From the NCBI RefSeq assembly GCF_032062135.1, contig NC_092860.1, positions 68,049,542 to 68,113,541 of the forward strand: 64,000 bases of DNA, in the 5' to 3' direction. A program made the position numbers and the translations under genes. Positions 1-64,000 of this stretch are shown here, one piece after another. Below the pieces are notes generated by a model. The model worked only from the letters and a program-made list of their open reading frames with translations, was not told the DNA's origin and searched no databases. Source of the stretch: Pyxicephalus adspersus (Eukaryota; Chordata; Amphibia; Anura; Pyxicephalidae). Position 1 is the first letter of the stretch. Every line of letters begins with the position of its first letter.

Positions 1-239
1 AATTGGCCCAGAGCAACTGGAGACAGCGATAGGTACTCTACATGAAAAGGTATGCTTTGGTGGAAGACAATCCACTTTCTCCAAGACCACCGAAACCTAT
101 ATTTTATACCACATCATGGAAAACCCCTCTGTGTGTGGACCCTATAAGAAATATATTTGTACGTGGCCAGCTTGCTAGATTATTTCACATTGCAGTAGCT
201 TAGCGTTTTCCTATGCGAGTTGAAAATAGAAAAAAAAAA

Positions 240-531
240 CTTTATTAAAATCGATGTGAGAGTGAAATGTTAAATCATCCTAGCAGAGGCTTATTTTTAT
301 TTCTTTACTATATCCTTTATTACTTGGGAAAAATTACAAATACAATTGTAATGTCTTTCTCATATGTAGAATTTACAGTAGCAGTGGCATAGAAAATATA
401 TTTGCAGAAAATATCAGTGTTACATTTTTTTGGGATACATGAGACAAGTGAGGGTATAGAAATCTAGATGAAAAATGTTCTGGGTACCCACACTAACATT
501 CAAAGACATTTAAGTGCTTTTAACTTCAGGC
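240..531 (-). other. COMP: COMP 3' untranslated region with candidate poly(A) signals
   Basis: Follows the TAA. On the minus strand AATAAA occurs at 316-321, 296-301 and 241-246; which is used cannot be decided from sequence, so the 3' limit is uncertain. Confidence 0.5.
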
Positions 532-54584
<54,053 letters not shown>

Positions 54585-54655
54585 TGTAAGCTATTGATGT
54601 TGCACAGTCTGCTGCTTCTCTTGCACAAAGTCAAGTTGTTTCTCTTTTTAAAGTT
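54585..54655 (-). promoter_or_regulatory. COMP: COMP 5' UTR and candidate TATA-like box
   Basis: On the minus strand the AT-rich motif CTTTAAAAAG (54644-54653) lies 60-70 bases upstream of the ATG. If it works as a TATA box the transcription start would be near 54615-54620, leaving a short 5' UTR with no splice site. No other promoter signal is evident, and an upstream non-coding exon cannot be excluded. Confidence 0.35.
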
Positions 54656-57600
54656 TAAGTCATTCCACTACCAATTTTTTTTTTTTCCTTTGGAGGAAGA
54701 TCAAGTTTGGCTACAATTTTAAAACACCATTTCAGCTTCCTATCCAATCATTCAAATCTTTAGGCTAAGTTTAGAAAAGGAGTGACACTGCAATTGACTG
54801 CATATAAAATGGCTTGTTAAAGGTTACCATCAATAATATTAATATTAATATTAAGATAGGAATAATAACATTTATTGCAGTATTTATCTATACTTCTATG
54901 TTTATTATTTTATCCAAAATTTTAGTTTAATTATTTTTTTGCAGATAACCTCTTCCCTATCTGAATGGCACTGTAGATGAGGTTTGGCATAAACCAATCC
55001 CATACATGAACCATTTGAATATGATTCTGTAAAACTACTGATCTTTTGATTATCAACCTGTGCTAGAGAGTATCACATTTTAGGTAGTGTAAAGGCAGAA
55101 AATCATTATTGCAAAGTTAAAACTCTGCAAGTAAGCATTTAAAATAATTGTTTTTTCTGCGCTTTTATCTGATATGTTTTAAGTTGATGGCAGAGTGTCT
55201 GTAAGCTAATACTTTTTAAGTCTACTGTGTATTCTGTAATTTAAAATGTATTTCCCCAATTGGCTTTGTTACTGTCAAGGTGTCCACATATATTCGAGAG
55301 TCTGGCAGTTTACCAGCTCCCCTACCTAACACTTAACTGTTTTTCCCAATTTACAACATTAACCATTTAGTACTTTCTACCACCTTTCTACCTTCTGCAA
55401 CAATTCACCATTGGCTTCCACACAGCAGATGATGTACTGCCCCATGCCTGTACACAAAAGCTGTAGATTTGTTATTTCCCTGATGAATCATTTTGCATGG
55501 TGTCCTTCTGCTAATCTAGTAAAAACATGTTACATGTGCTTATGAAGGCTGATACTGTTATCCATCTCTACATGTTATACCCTTTTGTTATATGATTATA
55601 GTTTACTGGTTTTAATTTTATCTAAAGAAAACGGAAAATGGAGGAGTAGCAGATAACATATTTTGATACAATATTGACACATTTATATTTCTATTACTGT
55701 TTAAGGGTACTTTTTTCTCTATCTGGTTGCACTTGAAATATTTTCCTTTACTTACCTGTACCACCAGATACCACTTCGACTTCATGAGTTTTTGTAATTT
55801 ATGATGGATATATACAGTGTACTTGTTAATTTGTATAGATTTCTTTTTCATTCTGCCAAAAGAAATATTAAAAAAAAAATAAATAGGTTGCTTTCACAGA
55901 AAAGTTCAAAAAAGTCTTGGCATATCCTAAACCATATCAAAGATACCTTCTAGTGTTGTGTATACATGTTTTTATATCTACAGCTTCTTCAATAAAAAAG
56001 AAAAATCACTACTCATGGGAGGGAGCTACCGCATCATTAATTTAGGTAGGTACGTCTGGTAGGACTGTAGCATATACTGGCATACTATCCGCAGGCAGAA
56101 CTTCAGATAAAGATGAGGAAGGAAAGGTAGCACATAACACACAAATCTATAGAATATGGTGAGGCACAGGATCACATATCACAATCCTGACACATATCAG
56201 GATTGGTTGATATCTAGAACTGTTAATATTTTAGTTATTGGCTGCTCTCTAAAGTCTGATGAGGTCACATAAAAAGAATGGTACTATTTTATAGAATGTA
56301 GAGAGTTCTAGATGTATGGTGGACCCATTTTTTTCAGGGAATTCAAACAACCCAATAGTCAAGCCCTGTGCTTTGATAGAAAATGAGACTGGTAAACAGG
56401 TAACAGGTATACTGAAGTAAACTTTGCTAGCATGGGAAATTTAGGGCTTGTTCTACAAGCCTTAACAGCATTACCAAAGAATTATGATAGCTATCCCCAT
56501 AAAAACTGGCAGGATGAAGGAGGAAGAACCCCAGCTCAAAAAAGAAGTACATGGACCAGAGGGTTTGACTGGGACAATCCCAGATTATACGTAGGAGGAA
56601 GCCCACATCCTCAGAGCAGTGCCAGCATCTATTAGAGGATTTTGAATAGATAGTGTGCTGGAAGTGATAGTTTGATCAGTTTAGATTGTAACACCCCTGA
56701 CAAGTGTATGCTAAAAGATTAAGGAAACACAAAGAGGGTAAGCCAGTATATCTGCAAGAGAAGGCTAGAAAAACTGGATGAAAGGAAGGTTCCCCAAGTT
56801 CAGAAATAAAGGAGAGGGAGGAGAAGAAATCTTGCTGCAAGTTTTGTAAAGATGTGCTTGCTTTTCCCTTCTCTCGGCACACCAAGCTCTATGCATGGAA
56901 AAGTTTCCTGTTAAGAGGGATTTCTTTTAAGTTACAATTTGTGTATTCGTTACTGTTACCGCATTGAAGGACCCATGTCTTCCTAGTAGAATATAAAAGT
57001 GTGAAATGTGGGTTATGTTTTCAAAACATCTTTTTAAAATAAAACATCACTATTTGCATTAAAAATGGTGGGATAAAATAAAAAACAGGAGGCAAGTTAC
57101 ATTCCTCTAGTTTTGGTTTGTTTGATAAACACTGTGCCTTTGCCATGTTCTTAAATACAGAATTTCCAAAATTAGGCTGAAAATCTTTAAGGAAAAATAA
57201 ACTAAAATATGGAGGTAATTTTATTTTATATATACTGATGTATTAATATACACTCAAATTTGTTAGTAGATGTGTAATGATAAATTTCACAAAATCCAAA
57301 CTTGTTATCCTTTGCTGGGCTCCCAGGCAAGGCATAACATAGATTTAGAAGATTTTTGTGTTAGATATTTAAGCATCTCAAGTTGTCTGTAAGAGTAAGC
57401 GTACTTAACTTTTTTTTTATTATTTTTGTAGGACATCTAACAATTTATCCTGCAGCAGATATGCTTTAGAGTTCTGAGTCATGCAGTGTGCTTTACCAGC
57501 TTTTAATATTATTTTGCTAAAATATTTTTTTCTTCTCCTTTATCCACACCAGAACAGCTGCAGGCACCACATTTCTGAGAGTCTTTATTACTACATCCGG

Positions 57601-57866
57601 AAATATAATATTATGCTAACATCTTCTGAGACCATGTAGCATAATGAAACCATCTGCTATATTTTATCAAAGCTTCATTGTAGCACATCTTTTTCAGGTT
57701 AGTCAGGATGTTTTTATATGTTGAATCTGGTTAATCAGGACTCAGGGTTCGATTTAAAGGTAACTTCTTTTGGAAAGAGCTGCAGGAATAAAATTTCAAG
57801 TTACAAACAGCTAGTAGGCAGATTCTGAACAATACAACAATATGACCTGGAGCTGTCAATAATAAA
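54656..57866. other. Region upstream of COMP, no recognised gene
   Basis: Contains ATTAATATTAATATTAA repeats at 54831-54855. The 67-codon frame at 56432-56635 (LVLQALTALPKNYDSYPHKN...) looks more protein-like than neighbouring frames, but I cannot place it. Confidence 0.4.
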
Positions 57867-57868
57867 TA

Positions 57869-58415
57869 CAGTGGTACTTTGTATAAGTCTTCTTTGGAAT
57901 AAGTCCAACTTGGTATAAGTCCTGTTTGGACACAAAAAATTTTGCTTGGTATACAACCTTTGCTTGGTCAAAATAAGTCCTAACACCGTGTGCTACCTTT
58001 TTTTACCTCTCTCGAGACAAAGGCACGACTGCCCACCAGCGTCAGTACGCCAGTTGCTACCATTCAGTGAACAACCCGCGCTATAACTCTCTGTGAATTA
58101 CATAACATCTCCTCCCTTCTCAGCACCATCCTAGTAGGCACTCGACTCTTCTCAGCAAGGTAAAGTGAGGTTAAATTTTCATTTATTTCATCTAACTGCT
58201 TTTGTGTTTATGTATTTTAGCATTAAGCAGTGTTTAAATGATGTTATCCAGCCCCATCAATGTATAATATGCCAATAACAATAGGATTTTTTTTCATGGA
58301 AATGGATTAATCATTTTTCTTTTATTTCTTATAGGAAAAATGTATTTGGTATAAGTCCTGCTTGGTATATGTCCAAGGATCTGGAACGAATTAAGGATTT
58401 ATACCAAGGTACCAA
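57869..58415. mobile_element. Tigger/pogo-like non-autonomous element, 547 bp
   Basis: Ends CAGTGGTACTTTGTATAAGT and (reverse) TTGGTACCTTGGTATAAATC, flanked by TA. Further GGTATAAGTCC copies occur inside both ends. The ends resemble the Tigger group of Tc1/mariner; no transposase is present. Confidence 0.75.
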
Positions 58416-58605
58416 TATACATATATACAAAAAGTAAAGTGCTTTGTAAGGTGTTTTTAAGGGATTCTTGCTTATAGACATTCAAAAACATTCTTTCACC
58501 GTAGGACAAAATTTACTTCTATAAAAAAAAAATGACAAGATCCATAATTCAAAAAGGTATTAAAGTTTATAAAGTTTGTGTCTCTTGTTTCAGCAAATCT
58601 TCTCT

Positions 58606-59110
58606 GAAGGGGGGATGTGGTGATTCCATCTCTGTTCCAGTTCTGTTGAGCTAGTACCTGTTCACCTGGTGCTTAATTCAGTGTTTCCTCTGTCTAGCTC
58701 CTGCGTTAACCTCTCATTGTCTAGTTTGGTTGGTTTCTGTGCTGTTCCAGTGTTTTTGTCTGTCTGTGGATATCCCTGAGTCACCTGTGCCTCCTGTTGC
58801 TTCCAGTGTCTCCTGTGTTACCTGTGCCTGCGGTGGCCCTGTGTCACTTGTGTCTGTCTCCTGGATCCCTGGCAATTGACCCCTGGCATGTGACCTGACC
58901 TGTCTTGCTTGCTGCTTGCCTTGACCCCGGCCTTCTTCGACTATCCTTCTTCTTTGTGATTTGTTATTGTGTTTTGCCCACCTTGGTGCGCCCAAGGACC
59001 GCAACCTGGTAGTAACCAGCGGCACAACATCCTCACCATCGTAGGCTCTGGAGAAGACCTGGTTACTGTTTAGACTCTCCGCCTTGGCCCTTCTCAGGGC
59101 TCACACCACA
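58606..59110 (+). mobile_element. Retroelement 3' LTR preceded by a polypurine tract
   Basis: The tract GAAGGGGGGA (58606-58615) is followed by an LTR-like unit starting TGTGGTGATTCC (58616) and ending GCTCACACCACA (59110), so TG...CA ends with a 7-bp inverted repeat, TGTGGTG/CACCACA, and length 495. Text such as CCGCAACCTGGTAGTAACCA is of Gypsy-LTR type in frogs. The upstream internal part is lost; the 103-codon frame at 58714-59025 on the minus strand is incidental. Confidence 0.65.
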
Positions 59111-62100
59111 TCCAGGGAATTTGATGTACTTTCATACTTTCAAGAACATTTAGATGGGTGTCTCTGGGTGTCTCCCTCTTTTTTTGGGATAGCCAATTCA
59201 GCAAATTCAGAGAAGGCATAAGCAAGGAAAGAAGCAGCACAGTAGACTGACAACACTAATATTAATTATTAAGGGATATCTTAGATTTGTCAGCCTGCAA
59301 CAAATACTGGTACCTACAACTTGTCAATCTGACCCCATGACCCAGCCTGGGTAACAGGCTTACCTATACCTAACATCTAACTGACTCAACCACACTCTTT
59401 ATATTCTTTTCTTGGACTTTTATGGTACTGTTTGATGTACTGAATATGCAGAATTGTTAAGTTGTGTTATGTCTTTATAAGAAATGTTGAATAAATATGT
59501 TTACTACTATTTTTTTTCAAATTGTATGTTTATTGAATTTTCCATCAAATACTGCTATTTTTTGTAAGATTTCTCATTTGGTAAGAACAAAACCCCTAAT
59601 AATTCATTAGATCTGGATTAGCCTTATGGGTCTCCAGTCTTTGTTTTCAATACACAGGATAAGATGTTTTATAGCTCTGGACTTCAAACCTGAACTTCCT
59701 TTATTCCACTTGTTTCTGTCCAATTTTCTATCCCTGATGCTCTGGGACAAATTGTGCTGCACAACCATTTCTCCTCTTCACTGTTGGTTGCCTCCAGATA
59801 TTTATTTAGGTAATAGCAGCAGGCATATTTCTCAATTTATAGATGCCCAGTTGCCCACACGATCCACTTACTGTCTCAGGCCCCTTTCAGACTTGTGGTT
59901 GCAGACTGCTGCTCCTAGCCGTCCCTTCTTCAATAGTGTCTGGATGAACCCTATGGTTGTTGTGTCATCTACAATTCAATCCCACTCAACCTTTGTGTCA
60001 TTCAGTTGTAGTTGCAGTTTGCTGAGTTTCAGTGTTTTCAATAAGTTGATGGATCTATTGCAGTCCTCCAGTAGCAACCACAACTGCTTTCCAACTACTA
60101 AGAGCTGTGGTTGCAATCAAGTCAATGGAATCGACTAGTGGTCAGCAACCTTGTCCGCAATCCACTTCAACTGCCTGCACAAAGAGCAGTTGAGCCTGCA
60201 GTCAACCATATTTTAGTTTATTTGACCCGTTGGGCAAACACAGCAGCTGTATTGTGTGATGCACAACAGTTTCACAGAGCCAGTTTTTTTTACTGACACC
60301 TATTTATAAGGAGAGCAGCTGAGTGTGTTGTGTTGCAATGTTCTTTCCTTGTGAGCAGCACTCACTTGCTGTGTTTTTTAATATATTTGGTGAGGAGGTA
60401 TGATGAATTATCCATCTGTACATGATAACCAAAGAGAGTGGAAGAAAAGATTTGGCTATTGTCTGCAAAGTCTGTTGTGAGCTCCTAGTGCGAGTAACAC
60501 AGCATCGTTTTATTGTCATCTACTGTTAACGTTTGGCTAAAGCTGTGTGCATCAGTTTTAATAGGCATATTTCTGGTAAATATCAATAACTATTGAGTTC
60601 TAGTATTAACCCTTGCCATTTTTCTTGTTTAGTTTCTAGCTACGGAACATTTCTGTCCACTAGAGATTTCCTCGTGTGCCACATCATGGCATCATGTGCC
60701 ACACATGGAGTTTTGTCAGAATTGATACTTCTGAACAGACAGGGAAGCAGTGGTTTATATTTTAGGTAACCTTGACTTTAAAAAAAACTTCCTTTTGAGG
60801 TGACCAGATGTGGGGAAAAGGCCCTGTCATTCAAGATTGGGACCCCTCAATGTTGAGAAAAGGCATTGGCTTGGTATTGCACGGGAAGGGATGTCTGCAT
60901 GCTCTTTGACCCCCACCCCCTGTTTCAAGCCACCTAGGCTGCATGCCTACATATGGGTCTCAAAAAATGTAAAGGATACCCTGCTTTTAAATTATTTTTC
61001 TCTAATTAGAATACCACTTTAAGCCATTCCATAAGCATGTTTTTTAAAGGATTTATGTATTTTCAGTGTTGCCTTTTAAGTTGCATGAAAAGATCCTCTA
61101 CTTTGCGAAGTACTAGTAAACTTCACTATATCACATTTTTTGCCTTTGGGAGAGCAATTTTTTTCATGCTTTGTAAAATTTTTGCAGAAAATTAAGGCAT
61201 CAATGAGCCAGAACATTTTGGCTCTAGTTAGTACACACTGTAAGGTTTTAACTAATCCTGGTAATCCAAACACTACAGGAGGTCAAACAAAAACAAAGTT
61301 AATATTTTCCAGGAATCAACGCCAGGTCTATCATAAAAATATGGGAGCACATGGCAGCTTTCAAGTTACATACTTACATAGTAGGTCAGGTTGAAAAAGT
61401 GTGTCTGGCCTGAGGTTATATGAGTATTCTAGTCTTATATCATTTTTTAGGTTCCAAATGACAAGATGTGTCCTAAAATGTTGTATTTTTGCAATAATAG
61501 TTGTTTGACCCAATGCTCCCCTCCCCGAGGGCTGATATTCTGACCTTAACAAAAGGACCTTCCAAAGTAAACAACATATTTGTGGATAGCCAGGGTTAAC
61601 AAGAGCAAAGAGCCTATGCCAATTGTTTAGGCAAGGGCGTTGTAAAAAAACACAGCCAAGGTTAAGTCAGGAGGTGTGCTAGCAAGTAAATCAAACAATA
61701 AGCCAATTTGGTTGAACACATGTAAAAAAAACAGGAGCTCCATCCAACTTATGTGATTGCATTCAACCAGCAGGAGGAGCTCTGGGTATTGTACAAGAAG
61801 GGGTACAGGGTCCTCAAGCAGTGACACACATTACACCTTCCTATGTCCACACCTGATGCTTTAACCCTTTTTGGTAATGGGTAGCGGGTCCTTTACTCAT
61901 TCCCCAGGGGGAAGATGTGTATATCTGGGAGCCTCATTATTTAGGAGGGCTTTAAGATTCCAATAAGTCCCCCCCCCATAGATTCCTACAATACTGAGAT
62001 ACTGGCTCTTGCAAATGCTGGAGACAGGCAGGAGGTCTGAAGGGAATGTGGCTACATCTTTTTTCCAGAATCCGGAGGACGTTTTATGGGTTGGAAAGGG

Positions 62101-63840
62101 TAAATGTTTTGCATTATGTGTCATGTATTTGCCTGAAACTGCTCCCATAACCTGGTTGTGGAGTTACCAGGTGCTCCCCCCCTATGCAGCAACTCCTTCA
62201 CTTACCTGCCATCTCCCCACCACAACAAAAGGCCTATTCCTTTCTCGTCATCTACCATCATATCAACCACTTTACCTTTGACACTGAAGCAGCCAGACAC
62301 CCCTCTGCTCTCACCATTTAATTACCCCTGATCTTGTATCAATAATATGTTTTGTGTGTAGTTTCCTCTGCATCTCCAAACAGTCATCACTGCTTTCACT
62401 GCCAAACCAGCAACTACTATATCTAACTGTGCACCACTGTACCTACTGTATTACCACCTAAACACCACCCTTCCCCAGTGCTTGTATACCCTCAAATTCC
62501 CCCACATGGTTTTCCTCACATAGAAAACCACCACCCAAATTCCTCTTTATTTCCAAACCCAGCCTGCTTAAAAAAATATCTTTCCCTGCTGGCTTACCTA
62601 CCTGCACCTAACTTTCCTGGCATCATAGCAGTTGACAAAGCCTTGGCAGTTCACCTTTCCAAATACATCCCTTCCAGAATTCCAACAAATGACTAAGCCC
62701 CAAAAGGTCAGCTTTCTCTATACATAACTTCTGACAGTTAACATTCTTCTCTTCTGCTGCCAACCATTTTTATCTCACTTTTCCGATTTACCAATCCCTG
62801 ACCACTGATTCTCTGCAGCTCATGTTTACTGTACTTGTTCAATAGACTTTTTAAAGTCCAGAACCTGCACCCACAAATCTCTGCATCTGCCACCACCCAC
62901 TCTATAAGAGCAGAAGGCAGTACACTCGTTTGTACCACTTCAGACTCCCTATTTTTTTTATTATTTTCTTGCTATATTTTAGGACTGTGTGAACAGTGTC
63001 ATAGGGTTCCAGGATTGGCTTGGAAATATGTGAATTTAGCATTTGGGAAATGCTGATTCAATCATCACTAGGTGGCACTTCTGTGTTGTATTGTTTGTGT
63101 TGTTACTCTTTATCTTTGTTGCATCCAAGAAATTTCAATTTAGCTGCCAAAAAACTATGTTGGAGCAGATGGTTCGTGGTTAAGAATGAAAAAGATCATT
63201 TTCTGTTTATTCATTGGTACAGTCACAATATGCCAAATATATTACACTGAACTTGATGCTACAGAATAAAGAACTTACTGAAAATGCTAAAGAGCTGGGC
63301 TGGTTGTAGACTTTGTAGGTTTCGGGTCAGTATTCAGAGTAGCCCTAACCTTCAGGCTTTCAGTGCATGCGTGCTGGACTTTATTTAGTTTTGACATATC
63401 CTGGCTTCTTGCACTATGCACACAGCTTAGTGTATTTAAAAAAGAAGATTGCAAACAGGCAGGTAAGCATGTTATATTACAGAAAGGACATGATTTTTTT
63501 CTTTCTACAACAAACACGATGCATGCTCGCAATTTTGAAATAGAAAACTTTAGTTCCACTGTAAATGACTGCAATCCTTACGGCTGTAACAAAGCCCACG
63601 TTACACGATGGAAAATGGTATGCTCATGTTTCAGCTTTCCCCTACATAATTCCCACAAACATGTACAGTCTGATAAACTGGAAATATAGGCCCATTCCTA
63701 ACCTTGGAATACATTGAACTATTTTATATATTAAATTCAAACTCTGTTATGTGTAGTTATAAATAAGATGTTTCATTCTCTTTTATTTTAAATGAAATGG
63801 AACACTGGGAACCTTTCATTTTGAACAACCAGCAACAAGA
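59111..63840. other. Distal upstream region, no recognised gene
   Basis: No gene recognised. 59878 onward (AGGCCCCTTTCAGACTTGTG) may start another MITE, but the opposite end is not found. The 170-codon frame at 59626-60138 shows no family features. Confidence 0.4.
61865..61960 (-). repeat. Fragment of the 2170-2570 repeat family
   Basis: On the minus strand, GGCTCCCAGATATAC, CCCTGGGGAATGAGTAAAGG and AAAAAGGGTTAAAGC match the order of motifs at 2174-2265. Confidence 0.55.
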
Positions 63841-64000
63841 CAATGGGCCTAATTTATCAATGAAATCCACGCTCGCTGGTCGCGCGTACTTTTGCGCTTC
63901 CAGCGAGCCGGTTTCCCGCGGTCCGGAGTCGAGTGCGCTCGTACGCTCGCCTCCTCACTGCCAGCCGGATTCCTGCCTTGATAATAATGAGCAATAGGGG
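63841..64000. mobile_element. GC-rich palindromic MITE, second copy, cut by the window end
   Basis: Starts CAATGGGCCTAATTTATCAA and matches the reverse complement of the 16820-17075 element, including CTCCTCACTGCCAGCCGGAT. The 20-base segment between the CGCTCGCTGG arms is inverted relative to the other copy. Confidence 0.78.

Noticed and set aside
59626..60138. 170-codon plus-strand frame
   Set aside because: No domain or motif, rich in Ser/Leu/Phe from pyrimidine-biased DNA, no splice or promoter context. Kept only as unexplained sequence.

Overview
The window is vertebrate nuclear DNA: AT-rich, with long introns, canonical GT-AG splice sites and a dense load of transposable elements. It is most likely from a frog, perhaps a ranoid. 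Elements bounded by TTAA-CCTCCCTGG, 'GCTGCGTACACAC' MITEs, Tc1, PIF/Harbinger, DIRS-like and L1/L2/CR1-like families in this mix are typical of anurans. The species assignment is inference.

One host gene fills most of the window. It lies on the minus strand from the ATG at 54584 to the stop at 532. It is the cartilage oligomeric matrix protein gene (COMP, thrombospondin-5): 19 coding exons, every junction in frame with GT-AG, adding up to 2268 nt (755 residues plus stop). The order is signal peptide, pentamerising coiled coil with two cysteines, EGF-like repeats, calcium-binding thrombospondin type 3 repeats and the thrombospondin C-terminal domain. There is no N-terminal laminin-G-like domain, which separates COMP from THBS3 and THBS4. 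The gene spans about 54 kb, far longer than mammalian COMP, because of transposon-filled introns.

By region: 0.3-10.5 kb holds the C-terminal domain and last type 3 exons, with MITEs, a solo LTR, a Tc1 remnant and a CR1-like LINE in the introns. 10.5-16.4 kb is the intron between exons 13 and 12. It contains a hAT MITE and a decayed PIF/Harbinger transposon of about 4.65 kb carrying three genes (transposase, MADF/Myb-like protein on the opposite strand, and an acidic coiled-coil protein I do not recognise), itself hit by a piggyBac-type MITE and a Tc1-type MITE. 16.4-24.8 kb holds exons 12 to 6, nested MITEs and an L1-like remnant. 26.9-30.6 kb (intron 5) carries a hAT element and a DIRS-like retroelement with an SGNH-hydrolase-like domain. 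30.7-38.6 kb holds exons 5 to 3 with a Tc1 transposon, a broken multicopy gene and an L2-like LINE. 38.6-54.5 kb is introns 2 and 1 around coding exon 2. Upstream of exon 1 (54.6-64 kb) I see no convincing gene, only a Tigger-like element, a retroelement LTR with polypurine tract and MITEs. No tRNA, rRNA or CRISPR was seen.
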